Source of the DNA: Bacteroidales bacterium
Lineage (GTDB): Bacteria; Bacteroidota; Bacteroidia; Bacteroidales; P3
DNA: 64,000 bases
Assembly: GCA_017962615.1 (NCBI GenBank)
Contig: JAGCUZ010000043.1
Coordinates: forward strand, 1-64,000
Direction of reading: 5' to 3'
The notes under the pieces are model-generated. The model did not search any database. It was not told the origin of the DNA and saw only the letters and a list, made by a program, of their open reading frames with translations. Positions 56,542 through 64,000 of this stretch are shown piece after piece. Positions within the stretch are counted from its first letter, which is position 1. The number at the start of each line of letters is the position of its first letter. The position numbers were made by a program, and so were the translations under genes.

Positions 56542-59500
56542 TTATGCTTTTGCTACAGCACCTGCTTTGGCAAGTTTGCGTCTCTCACGAGCCATCTCGA
56601 TGTCGTATACCAACGGGCAGGCAATACACACAGAGGAGAACACACCGCACAGGACACCGACCAGCAACGCGAAGATGAAACCACGGATAACCTCGCCACC
56701 GAAGATAAACATCATCAACAAGGTGAAGAAGGTTGTACCGCTGGTGTTGATGGTACGGGCCAATGTAGAGTTGATTGCGTCGTTCATATGCGTATGCAGG
56801 TCGCGCTTCGGGTAAAGTTTTTTGAACTCACGTACACGGTCGAAGATAACCACCGTGGCATTGATTGAATAACCAATAACCGTCAGCACTGCTGCTATAA
56901 AGCTCTGGTCGACCTCAAGGTTGAACGGAAGCAGACCATGCAACAAGGCGAACATACCGATTACCAATATCGTGTCATGAGCCAAAGCGGCGACACTGCC
57001 TATACCGAACTTCCAGTTACGGAAACGGATGGCCACATACACGAAGATAATCAACAGACCACCGATAACCGACAGTATAGAGTTACGAATCAAGTCGTGG
57101 GCAATAGTTGCGCCAACCTGCTCCGACTGTATGATACCGAGCGGCGTGGTCTCTGTCGAGCGGAAATCCTCAATGGTGATATTCTTGTTGGCGAAATAAT
57201 CCTTGGTACCGTCATAGAGTTTCTGGGTTATCTCGTTCTTCACCTCGTCACCATCTTTATCATATTTATACTTGGTCGTAATCTTCAACTGACGGCTGGG
57301 ACCGTAGGTCTTCACCTCGGGAGCCTCCTCAAACTGTTTGGCAAGGCTGGCTCGCACGTCGTTGGCCGACACGTTCTGGTCGAAACGTACGACATAGGTA
57401 CGACCACCCGTGAAGTCAATACCACGGTTAAGGTGACGTATGCCGATACTCAAGAAGCAGATCAGTATTGCACAGCAACCTATAATATAATAGGTCTTGC
57501 GGTTGCCAATGAAGTTGATCTTGGCATTCTGCATGAAATTCTCTGTGAAGGGATACGAGAATTTAATCTTCTTGTGGCTGTTCAACATCCAGTCAAGCAC
57601 CAAGCGGGTGATGAAGATACTTGTGAACAGCGATGTCACGATACCGATGCACAGTGTTACTGCGAAGCCCTGCACAGGACCCGAACCGAACATGATGAGC
57701 ACCAAGCCCAGCAGGAACGTAGTAACCTGACCGTCGATAATGGCTGAATATGCATTCTTGAAACCGTTGTCGATGGCGTTGCTCATGCTCGAACCGGCAC
57801 GCAGCTCTTCCTTGATACGTTCATATATAATAACGTTGCCGTCAACGGCCATTGCCATGGTAAGCACAATACCTGCGATACCAGGCAGTGTTAGCACGGC
57901 TCCGATGGAGGCGAGCACACCCATCAGCAGGAACACGTTGGTGATCAAAGCCACGGTCGACACCCAACCGGCGCGGTTGTAGAAGACCACCATATATAAT
58001 AATACTATAATGAATGCGAGTATGAAAGAGATAAGTCCTTTATGTATGGACTCCTGACCCAGCGAAGGACCAACCACAGCCTCCTGAACAATCACTGCAG
58101 GAGCAGGCAGCTTACCTGATTTAAGGATATTGGCAAGGTCTTTGGCCTCTTCCAACGTAAAGTCACCGGTGATGGACGAACGGCCGCCGGCAATCTCGCT
58201 GCGAACGACAGGTGCGCTGTACACGATGTCGTCAAGCACTATGGCAACGCATTTACCAATATTATTACCCGTGATACGTTTCCATTTCTCGGCGCCGGAG
58301 TTGTTCATCGTCATCGAAATCTCATTGCCACCCACGTTGCTGAAGTCCTGACGTGCATCGGTTATGACACCGCCGTCGAGGAGCGCATTGGTATCGCGGG
58401 GGTTCACCTTGATAGCGTACAGAGCATAAATATCGGTACCCTCTTTTATAGGTTTGGCTGCCCACAGGAATCTGATGCTGCGGCGATCGATGATATTCTT
58501 CGCCTCGGCATCCTTTATCATGCGGTCGATAGCCGCTTTGTTCTTCTCGGGAGCGTAACCCACAACGGGACCGACGCCATACTGACCCGACTGCGGGTCA
58601 ACATTGGCATCCATCAAAGCGAAAATGGGATGGTCTTTTGCATTTCTCGAGAGAGCCTCGTTCTCGGCACCCTCAGTATTGTCGGAAGACAGCGCGTTAA
58701 GAATCGAGTCGTCGCCGGCCACAGCCACTACTGTCGTGTCATTCTTCTCCTCTTCGGTGTTCTCAGCCACCTCTTCGTCGACATGACCGGCGGCATAACT
58801 GTCAACACGCTCCAGGATGGGCAGAGCCTCGTTGCACTCATAGGTCAACCAGAACTCCAACTGAGCCGTTCCCTGGAGGAGTTTGCGCACACGCTCGGGA
58901 TCCTTCACGCCGGGAAGTTCGACCAATATGCGCTCTGAAGCCTCGAGCTTCTGGATGGTGGGCTGCGCCACACCGAATTTGTCTATACGCTTGCGTAGAA
59001 TTTCATAAGTACGATCATAGGCACCGTCGGTCTCCTCTTTCACTATTTTTATCACAGCCTCGTTGTCGTCACCGAGTTTGATACGGTCGCGCAACTGGGC
59101 GTTAAAATACGGAGCCAGTTCTACTTGGGGATTAATTTCCCGTATGGCATCGTAAAAGAGCGAGACGAAATCGCGGTTGGTTGTGGTCTTCTGCTTTGCG
59201 AGAGCTTTCTTGATGGCGGCATTGAAAACGCTGTCATCTGTGTGGTTCGCCAAAGCTCTCACCACATCGACCGTCGAGACCTCCACCATAACGTTCATAC
59301 CACCCTTCAGGTCAAGGCCGAGGTTGATTTCGCGCGACTGGCACTGACGGTAGGTGTAACCGTAGAGCACCTTCACCGTGGCCATCGAATCAAGGTAGTA
59401 GGACTCGCTCGATGTGTAGATGGAGTCTCTCAGAGTTTGGGCATAGTCGGCATTGCTGGCTGCAACTTTGTTGATGTAGTTTTGAGCTGCAGGAGCCTCC

Positions 59501-59628
59501 ACTTGCGCCGTAGCGTATTTTCTTGCATGCTTTTCAACACTGCGTGTTCTCAGCGTAAACGTCAATTGGAACACGCATACAAGAATAAATGCAATTGCTA
59601 AAAATCTAATAAGTCCTTTATTCTGCAT
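56542..59628 (-). CDS. secDF: Protein translocase subunit SecDF (fused)
   Basis: 1028 residues, the SecD-SecF fusion usual in Bacteroidota. SecD half (about 1-690): N-terminal helix, LGLDLKGGMNVMVEV near 106, periplasmic P1 domain with ERILVELPGVKDPERV, and six helices with GSSMSNAIDNGFKNAYSAI. SecF half (about 696-1028): helix, RGIDFTGGRTYVVRF, periplasmic domain and helices with GYSINATVVIFDRVREF. It uses the proton-motive force to pull proteins through SecYEG. First gene of the long minus-strand unit (-7 box 59675-59682) that also includes surface-protein genes. Confidence 0.96.
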   Translation of the reverse strand: MQNKGLIRFLAIAFILVCVFQLTFTLRTRSVEKHARKYATAQVEAPAAQNYINKVAASNADYAQTLRDSIYTSSESYYLDSMATVKVLYGYTYRQCQSREINLGLDLKGGMNVMVEVSTVDVVRALANHTDDSVFNAAIKKALAKQKTTTNRDFVSLFYDAIREINPQVELAPYFNAQLRDRIKLGDDNEAVIKIVKEETDGAYDRTYEILRKRIDKFGVAQPTIQKLEASERILVELPGVKDPERVRKLLQGTAQLEFWLTYECNEALPILERVDSYAAGHVDEEVAENTEEEKNDTTVVAVAGDDSILNALSSDNTEGAENEALSRNAKDHPIFALMDANVDPQSGQYGVGPVVGYAPEKNKAAIDRMIKDAEAKNIIDRRSIRFLWAAKPIKEGTDIYALYAIKVNPRDTNALLDGGVITDARQDFSNVGGNEISMTMNNSGAEKWKRITGNNIGKCVAIVLDDIVYSAPVVRSEIAGGRSSITGDFTLEEAKDLANILKSGKLPAPAVIVQEAVVGPSLGQESIHKGLISFILAFIIVLLYMVVFYNRAGWVSTVALITNVFLLMGVLASIGAVLTLPGIAGIVLTMAMAVDGNVIIYERIKEELRAGSSMSNAIDNGFKNAYSAIIDGQVTTFLLGLVLIMFGSGPVQGFAVTLCIGIVTSLFTSIFITRLVLDWMLNSHKKIKFSYPFTENFMQNAKINFIGNRKTYYIIGCCAILICFLSIGIRHLNRGIDFTGGRTYVVRFDQNVSANDVRASLAKQFEEAPEVKTYGPSRQLKITTKYKYDKDGDEVKNEITQKLYDGTKDYFANKNITIEDFRSTETTPLGIIQSEQVGATIAHDLIRNSILSVIGGLLIIFVYVAIRFRNWKFGIGSVAALAHDTILVIGMFALLHGLLPFNLEVDQSFIAAVLTVIGYSINATVVIFDRVREFKKLYPKRDLHTHMNDAINSTLARTINTSGTTFFTLLMMFIFGGEVIRGFIFALLVGVLCGVFSSVCIACPLVYDIEMARERRKLAKAGAVAKA

Positions 59629-59674
59629 ATTTTATGTATTATTATTGTTTTTTATAGCATTCTATTTGAATGTG

Positions 59675-59682
59675 CAAAGATA
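59675..59682 (-). promoter_or_regulatory. Promoter -7 box for secDF
   Basis: Minus strand TATCTTTG followed by CA, 46 bases upstream of the ATG; matches TAnnTTTG. It is divergent from the radC promoter 54 bases away. Confidence 0.65.
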
Positions 59683-59735
59683 AGAATTTTTATTGACACG
59701 GAAAGGATTTTCTTCAAAAGAAGCAAAAAAAGTAG

Positions 59736-59743
59736 TAATTTTG
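59736..59743 (+). promoter_or_regulatory. Promoter -7 box for radC
   Basis: TAATTTTG followed by CA, 30 bases before the ATG at 59773. Confidence 0.6.
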
Positions 59744-59772
59744 CAAAGTAATACGAACAAAACCAAAGCCCA

Positions 59773-60492
59773 ATGGAATCATCAAAACACTTAACCATCA
59801 AAGAGTGGGCAGAAGAAGACAAGCCTCGTGAAAAAATGCTCCAAAAAGGCAAAAAAGAGCTCAGCAACGCCGAACTCATCGGAATCCTCCTCGGCAGCGG
59901 CACTCCCGACCGCAGCGCGGTATCGTTGGCAAAGGAGTTGTTGGAGGGTTGCGGAAACTCTCTTTCCGAACTATCAAGAAAAGGCATTACTGAACTGATG
60001 CACAAGTATAAAGGGATAGGATCAGCCAAAGCCGTAACCGTGATAGCGGCCCTTGAACTGGGCTATAGGCTGCTCAATGAGAACCGTCTCGACGGCGGCA
60101 TATTTATACACGACAGCAAAGACCTTTTCAACTACATTTCGCACAAATTGATAGACTTGCCTCACGAGGAATTCTGGGCCGTTTATATGAACACCCGCAA
60201 CAAGGTTCTCTCTCATAAGCAAATCAGCACCGGGGGCATCACCGACACACCTGTTGACACGCGTATAATATTCAAAGGAGCCCTGGAGCGCAACGCCGTC
60301 AAAATAGCGTTGGTTCACAACCATCCGTCGGGCAGCCTGAATCCAAGCGGCGAAGACCGCAAATTAACACACCGCCTCGTTGAAGCCGGAAAGATTCTTA
60401 ACATTAGCATCGTGGAACACATCATTGTCGGCATCGACTACGACAACAAACCCAATTACTACAGCTTCTTCGACAACGGCCTCCTTGTATAG
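59773..60492 (+). CDS. radC: RadC/JAB-domain protein
   Basis: 239 residues, full length. N-terminal UPF0758 helix-hairpin-helix-like part (LGSGTPDRSAVSLAKELLE) and C-terminal JAB1/MPN metallo-domain with H-x-H near 181 (LVHNHPSGSLNPSGED), the metal-binding motif HxH...D, plus upstream EFWAVYMNTRNKVLSHKQIS. Named for DNA repair, but the family's actual role is unresolved. Monocistronic with its own -7 box. The gap to folB (60493-60661) is AT-rich with no gene or clear terminator. Confidence 0.93.
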   Translation: MESSKHLTIKEWAEEDKPREKMLQKGKKELSNAELIGILLGSGTPDRSAVSLAKELLEGCGNSLSELSRKGITELMHKYKGIGSAKAVTVIAALELGYRLLNENRLDGGIFIHDSKDLFNYISHKLIDLPHEEFWAVYMNTRNKVLSHKQISTGGITDTPVDTRIIFKGALERNAVKIALVHNHPSGSLNPSGEDRKLTHRLVEAGKILNISIVEHIIVGIDYDNKPNYYSFFDNGLLV

Positions 60493-60661
60493 TCAGCAGC
60501 CATTATCTGAACACAGAAATAATCCCGACAATCCTTGTTCTCAATATTTTGCCTATACTGATACAATTCATAGGCAATAAGAAGCCAAGAGCTGTGTTTC
60601 AGTCACCATTTACAGCTTGACATCTCAGGCATAAAACACCCCTGACCTACTATATATCAAG

Positions 60662-61054
60662 CTATAACGATATATTAGCTTGCTTTGAGCCCGAATTGCC
60701 CCTCACTTTGATAAGTTCGACACTTACAGCGCCTATCTTCCCTCCGAGAGGAGGATTCAACTTGCTTACTTTCAGCTCAACGACCTTCACACCGGCAAAC
60801 TCAAGCAGCACCGCCTCAGCAATACGGTCGGCCACATGTTCAAGCAGATTACTCGACTCCATCATCTGGGCCTTTATAACTTGGTACACGCTCAGATAGT
60901 TCACCGTGTCGTTGATGTCGTCTGTACGTTGCGCCTTTGCCGTATCTACCGTCAGGGCTATATCGACTTTAAAGTGCGTGCCTATCTTGCGTTCCTCGGC
61001 GAAGCAGCCGTGAAACGCATAGAACTCCATATCACTAATCCTTATTACCGACAT
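60662..61054 (-). CDS. folB: Dihydroneopterin aldolase
   Basis: 130 residues. FolB converts dihydroneopterin to hydroxymethyl-dihydropterin in folate synthesis. Features: MEFYAFHGCFAEERKIGTHFKVDIAL (the catalytic FHGC...E region), VNYLSVYQVIKAQMM and VELKVSKLNPPLGGKIGAVSVEL at the end (with the conserved K-P-P pattern). It lies 52 bases downstream of pheS in the cyclophilin-pheS-folB run. Confidence 0.93.
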   Translation of the reverse strand: MSVIRISDMEFYAFHGCFAEERKIGTHFKVDIALTVDTAKAQRTDDINDTVNYLSVYQVIKAQMMESSNLLEHVADRIAEAVLLEFAGVKVVELKVSKLNPPLGGKIGAVSVELIKVRGNSGSKQANISL

Positions 61055-61106
61055 GTTACCAAGTCTTTAGGGATTATAATTACATCATTTAACAGCTTTA
61101 ACGCCG

Positions 61107-62147
61107 TCATACTATCCCGTCGAACTGACGGAGGAACCTCAGGTCGTTTTCGAAGTAAAGCCGCAAATCCCTTATCTGGTACTTAAGCATGGCCATTCTC
61201 TCCACTCCCATGCCCAGCGCAAAGCCCGTATATTCCTTGCTATCAATACCACAGGCCTCAAGGACATTGGGATCGACCATGCCGCAGCCTAATATTTCGA
61301 GCCAGCCCGTTCCTTTGCATATATTACAGCCCTTACCGCCACATATATTGCAAGATATGTCCATTTCGGCCGACGGCTCAGTAAATGGGAAGTACGACGG
61401 ACGGAGACGTATCTTGGTTTGCTCGCCGAACATCTCTTTGGCAAAATACAGCAGCGTCTGCTTCAGGTCGGCAAAAGTGACATGCTTGTCAACATATAGA
61501 GCCTCCACTTGATGGAATATGCAGTGGGCTCTCGCCGATATTGCCTCGTTGCGGAACACGCGGCCTGGGGCTATGATACGGATGGGCGGCTTGCTGTGCT
61601 CCATAACACGCACCTGCACCGACGAAGTGTGGGTACGCAGAGCCACCTCCTGTTTGCCTTCCTCCTTTTCCACAAAGAAAGTGTCCTGCATATCGCGTGC
61701 AGGATGGTCGGGCGGAAAGTTCAGAGCCGAGAAAAGATGCCAATCGTCCTCTATCTCGCCCGATTCGGCAACAGTGAAGCCTATACGGGCAAATATATCA
61801 ACTATCTCGTTCATCACCACCGACAGGGGATGCCTGCTGCCCAAAACGCTGAAGTCCGTAGGACGCGTCAGGTCCAATGCGGGACCCGCGTCGCCCTGTT
61901 CTTCCACAAAAGCCTTGAATTCTTCGATTTTCTGCTGAGCCGCGGTCTTCAACTGATTGAGAATCTGCCCCATTTCTTTCTTCTTGTCGTTGGGCACAGT
62001 CTTGAACTCCTCAAACAACTCGCTGATTATGCCTTTCTTGCCGAGATATTTAACGCGGAACATCTCCACCTCGGCGGCTTTGTCGTTGAACTTCTCTATA
62101 GAAGTGTTCTGAATCTCACTGATGTATTGCTGTATTTTTTCCTTCAT
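61107..62147 (-). CDS. pheS: Phenylalanyl-tRNA synthetase alpha subunit
   Basis: 346 residues from the ATG at 62147, the normal length; the frame extends 25 codons further with no family similarity. PheS joins PheT to charge tRNA(Phe). N-terminal coiled coil (1-85), class II core with motif 2 (HTSSVQVRVMEHSKPPIRIIAPGRVFR), HCIFHQVEALYVDK, a Cys cluster (CNICGGKGCNICKG) resembling a zinc-binding insertion, and motif 3 GFALGMGVERMAMLKYQIRDLR. pheT is not in the window. Confidence 0.95.
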   Translation of the reverse strand: MKEKIQQYISEIQNTSIEKFNDKAAEVEMFRVKYLGKKGIISELFEEFKTVPNDKKKEMGQILNQLKTAAQQKIEEFKAFVEEQGDAGPALDLTRPTDFSVLGSRHPLSVVMNEIVDIFARIGFTVAESGEIEDDWHLFSALNFPPDHPARDMQDTFFVEKEEGKQEVALRTHTSSVQVRVMEHSKPPIRIIAPGRVFRNEAISARAHCIFHQVEALYVDKHVTFADLKQTLLYFAKEMFGEQTKIRLRPSYFPFTEPSAEMDISCNICGGKGCNICKGTGWLEILGCGMVDPNVLEACGIDSKEYTGFALGMGVERMAMLKYQIRDLRLYFENDLRFLRQFDGIV

Positions 62148-62211
62148 AGCGAGAGAAAAACGTTGATTGTTGTTTATTGTTGTATGTACGCGCAAATTTT
62201 CCTTAACGCCG

Positions 62212-62904
62212 CTATTCCTCACCCAAGTATGTCATCTTCATACGCACATCGTCCACCGGACGGTCCATCGGGCCACATTTCACCGACGCAATCTTGTCTA
62301 TCACATCCAGTCCCTCCACAACTTCGCCGAATACGGTATAGTCGCCGTCAAGGAACGGCGTGCCGCCTATAGAAGAATACACGCTGCGCTGCTCGGGAGT
62401 GAGCGTCTTGCCCGTACGTTGTTCCAGCATTTGGAAAGACCCTGGGTTCCAAAGGTTACCCTGCACGATGTAAAACTGGCTGCCCGACGAGCGCTTCTGC
62501 GGATTCACATTGTCGCCCGTACGCGCCGCCGCCAAGGCGCCTTTCTTGTGTATCAGCTTGGAATTGAACTCGGCGGGTATTGTATAACCAATATTGCCGT
62601 CACCAAGCGGGGCTCCTGCGGGAGCCATCTTCGATTTGGGGTCACCACCCTGAATCATAAAGCCTTGTATGACGCGATGGAAGAGCAGGCTGTCATAGAA
62701 GCCTTCTTTCACTAATTTTAAGAAATTATCACGGTGCTGAGGCGTCTCATTATACAGTTTTACCTTCATATTGCCATAATCCGTCTCTATTAATACATAA
62801 TGGTTGGTAGAGGCATTTACCGTCTGTTTGTCAGCCTGTTGTGCGCAAGAGCACAATACCGTGCACAAAAAAATGCTTAAGAAAATGAGTTTTTTTGTTT
62901 TCAT
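62212..62904 (-). CDS. Cyclophilin-type peptidyl-prolyl isomerase, lipoprotein
   Basis: 230 residues from the ATG at 62904, where the signal peptide begins; the frame is open 37 codons upstream across a promoter and is rejected. Lipobox LCSC with Cys20, so a periplasmic lipoprotein. Cyclophilin core: FHRVIQGFMIQGGDPKS, GSQFYIV, and FGEVVEGLDVIDKI. It isomerises Xaa-Pro bonds in exported proteins. An insert of about 35 residues carries the GSSGSQFYIV loop region. First gene of the run with pheS and folB, 64 bases before the pheS start. Confidence 0.92.
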   Translation of the reverse strand: MKTKKLIFLSIFLCTVLCSCAQQADKQTVNASTNHYVLIETDYGNMKVKLYNETPQHRDNFLKLVKEGFYDSLLFHRVIQGFMIQGGDPKSKMAPAGAPLGDGNIGYTIPAEFNSKLIHKKGALAAARTGDNVNPQKRSSGSQFYIVQGNLWNPGSFQMLEQRTGKTLTPEQRSVYSSIGGTPFLDGDYTVFGEVVEGLDVIDKIASVKCGPMDRPVDDVRMKMTYLGEE

Positions 62905-62919
62905 GCCATTAAAATTTAT

Positions 62920-62927
62920 TAATTTTG
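62920..62927 (+). promoter_or_regulatory. Promoter -7 box for the lipoprotein at 62982
   Basis: TAATTTTG followed by CA on the plus strand. It faces the minus-strand box at 62933-62940 with only five bases between them. Confidence 0.6.
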
Positions 62928-62932
62928 CAGTG

Positions 62933-62940
62933 CAAAAATA
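62933..62940 (-). promoter_or_regulatory. Promoter -7 box for the cyclophilin operon
   Basis: Minus strand TATTTTTG followed by CA, 29 bases upstream of the ATG at 62904. Confidence 0.6.
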
Positions 62941-62981
62941 GAAGAAAAAATCCATATAACAGAAAAAATAAATCAACAGCC

Positions 62982-63389
62982 ATGAAGAAAAAAATCCTTG
63001 CCGTTGCATGTGCATTTCTAATCAGCGGGTTAGCCATTTTCAATTTTATTTCCTGCGACAAAGACACGCATTGTTATTTGCAGGTAACGGTCAAAAACAG
63101 CGACGGTCTTACGGTTTCTGGAGCAAATGTCAAGATAGATATTGACAGTAGTTATGTCTCCCGCGAAGGCGTCACCAATGCCAGCGGACGTTTCGATACG
63201 GAGTTCCCCGCACCGGCCATCTTCAACATCAACGCCACCTACGAGAGCGCGGAGTTCTACACAGAGATCTATACCCCCGACACCTGGTTCTGCTATCAGA
63301 AAGGCAGCAACACCGTGCGTCTTAAAGAAGGCGAAATCGTCGAAGCCACGGTAACCCTCGACCCCGGCATCTGCCGCGACCGCCGATAA
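62982..63389 (+). CDS. Small lipoprotein with carboxypeptidase-regulatory-like fold
   Basis: 135 residues from the ATG at 62982; the frame opens 19 codons earlier across the promoter. Signal peptide with Cys25 (ISC) as the likely lipidation site, then a beta-sandwich of the carboxypeptidase-regulatory or transthyretin-like type (YLQVTVKNSDGLTVSGANVKIDI, GVTNASGRFDTEF, EIVEATVTLDPG). Role unknown; such small lipoproteins often face the surface. The next gene follows 15 bases after the stop. Confidence 0.78.
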   Translation: MKKKILAVACAFLISGLAIFNFISCDKDTHCYLQVTVKNSDGLTVSGANVKIDIDSSYVSREGVTNASGRFDTEFPAPAIFNINATYESAEFYTEIYTPDTWFCYQKGSNTVRLKEGEIVEATVTLDPGICRDRR

Positions 63390-63404
63390 CAACAGCTCTT
63401 AGCT

Positions 63405-64000
63405 ATGACCAGCAAGTTCACTCCAGGCGATTTACAGCAAATCGCAAGTTTGGGAATTCCCGTTGACTCAGTCTACAATCAACTGAAAAACTTCCACGAC
63501 GGATTCCCACATATTAAGCTGTCGGCCCCTGCCACGCCCGACAACGGCGGCATCCTGCAGCTCAGCGACGACGACATAGCGCGCTACATTGACAAGTACG
63601 CCACCCTCGGCGCCGACAAGATTATCTTGAAGTTCGTTCCAGCCTCGGGTGCCGCAACTCGCATGTTCAAAGACCTTTATGCCTTCTCATCCACCTATTT
63701 CGGTGTGGCATATAACTTCGGCAAAGAGTTCCCGTCGGTGAAAGAGTTTCTCGAGAACATCAGGTCGTTCGCTTTCTTTAACGACTTGAAAGCATGTATG
63801 AAAGACAGCTCTCTCGACATCGAGGACTACCTGCAGCGGGGCGACTACACCACCGTCATCAACTGCCTTCTCAAGGAGCAGTATCTCGGCTACGGACTCC
63901 TGCCAAAAGGCCTGCTGAAGTTCCACCGCTACGGCAGCAGCTCGAGGACTCCCGTCGAGGAGCATATTGTTGAAGGCATCGAATACGCCTGCGGCCACGA
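63405..64000 (+). CDS. DUF4301-family protein (3' end beyond the window)
   Basis: The frame starts at ATG 63405 and is open to the window edge, 198 residues so far. It begins MTSKFTPGDLQQIASLGIPV and includes KLSAPATPDNGGIL and ILKFVPASGAATRMFKDLY, the pattern of DUF4301, a Bacteroidota family of about 500 residues with a nucleotide-triphosphate-transferase-like look. The VPASGAATRM stretch is a probable binding loop. Function unknown. It follows the lipoprotein after 15 bases. Confidence 0.85.
   Translation, partial: MTSKFTPGDLQQIASLGIPVDSVYNQLKNFHDGFPHIKLSAPATPDNGGILQLSDDDIARYIDKYATLGADKIILKFVPASGAATRMFKDLYAFSSTYFGVAYNFGKEFPSVKEFLENIRSFAFFNDLKACMKDSSLDIEDYLQRGDYTTVINCLLKEQYLGYGLLPKGLLKFHRYGSSSRTPVEEHIVEGIEYACGH

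Noticed and set aside
1..64000. tRNA or rRNA genes
   Set aside because: I found no cloverleaf with a TTCGA-type T-arm and no rRNA stretch in the gaps I read; a tRNAscan run would be needed to be certain.

Overview
The window looks like chromosomal DNA of a Bacteroidota bacterium, most likely order Bacteroidales. Three things point there: promoter -7 boxes of the Bacteroidota form TAnnTTTG upstream of many genes; several very large secreted proteins ending in type IX secretion (T9SS) C-terminal sorting domains; and PorV-family, TonB-dependent receptor and fused SecDF genes together. I do not assign a genus.

Layout. 1-10.2 kb (+): two long paralogous T9SS surface proteins (fibronectin III, CUB-like and anchor-J-like domains) and a small outer-membrane barrel protein. 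10.4-14.8 kb (-): pnp, rpsO and tilS. 14.8-26.6 kb (-): one 3916-residue T9SS protein with two beta-helix regions, CARDB-like repeats and a GEVED domain; it overlaps the tilS start. 26.6-28.8 kb is repeat-rich: curved-looking DNA with 17 A-tracts spaced about 11 bp, a hairpin whose arm is repeated in inverse at base 1, a PIN toxin with its likely antitoxin, a 162-bp MITE-like element and several tandem arrays. 28.8-31.0 kb (+): a small sigma-factor operon with a membrane-protein gene broken by an in-frame amber codon, a one-helix membrane protein and a lipoprotein. 31.0-39.1 kb (+): a duplicated module of a structured-RNA candidate, a 504-residue secreted protein and T9SS-sorted proteins (two, then three copies of the families), closed by a strong terminator.

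39.2-64 kb is mostly conserved: Na/phosphate transporter (-); solitary HicB, hutI, lolD-like ATPase and TrmH methyltransferase (+); greA-HIT-purM (-); a long minus-strand run secDF, small membrane protein, TonB-dependent receptor, 1588-residue secreted protein and PorV-like barrel; radC (+); cyclophilin-pheS-folB (-); and a lipoprotein plus the start of a DUF4301 gene (+), which runs off the window.

How it fits together: several gene groups serve the cell surface. SecDF drives export to the periplasm, PorV-like proteins are known T9SS shuttle components, and the sorting-domain proteins are the probable cargo. The T9SS core (PorK/L/M/N, Sov, PorU) is not in this window. The parts most likely to be undescribed are the two matching structured RNA elements at 31047-31213 and 34385-34542, the phased A-tract block at 26765-26944, and the exchange of nearly identical sorting domains between neighbouring genes.
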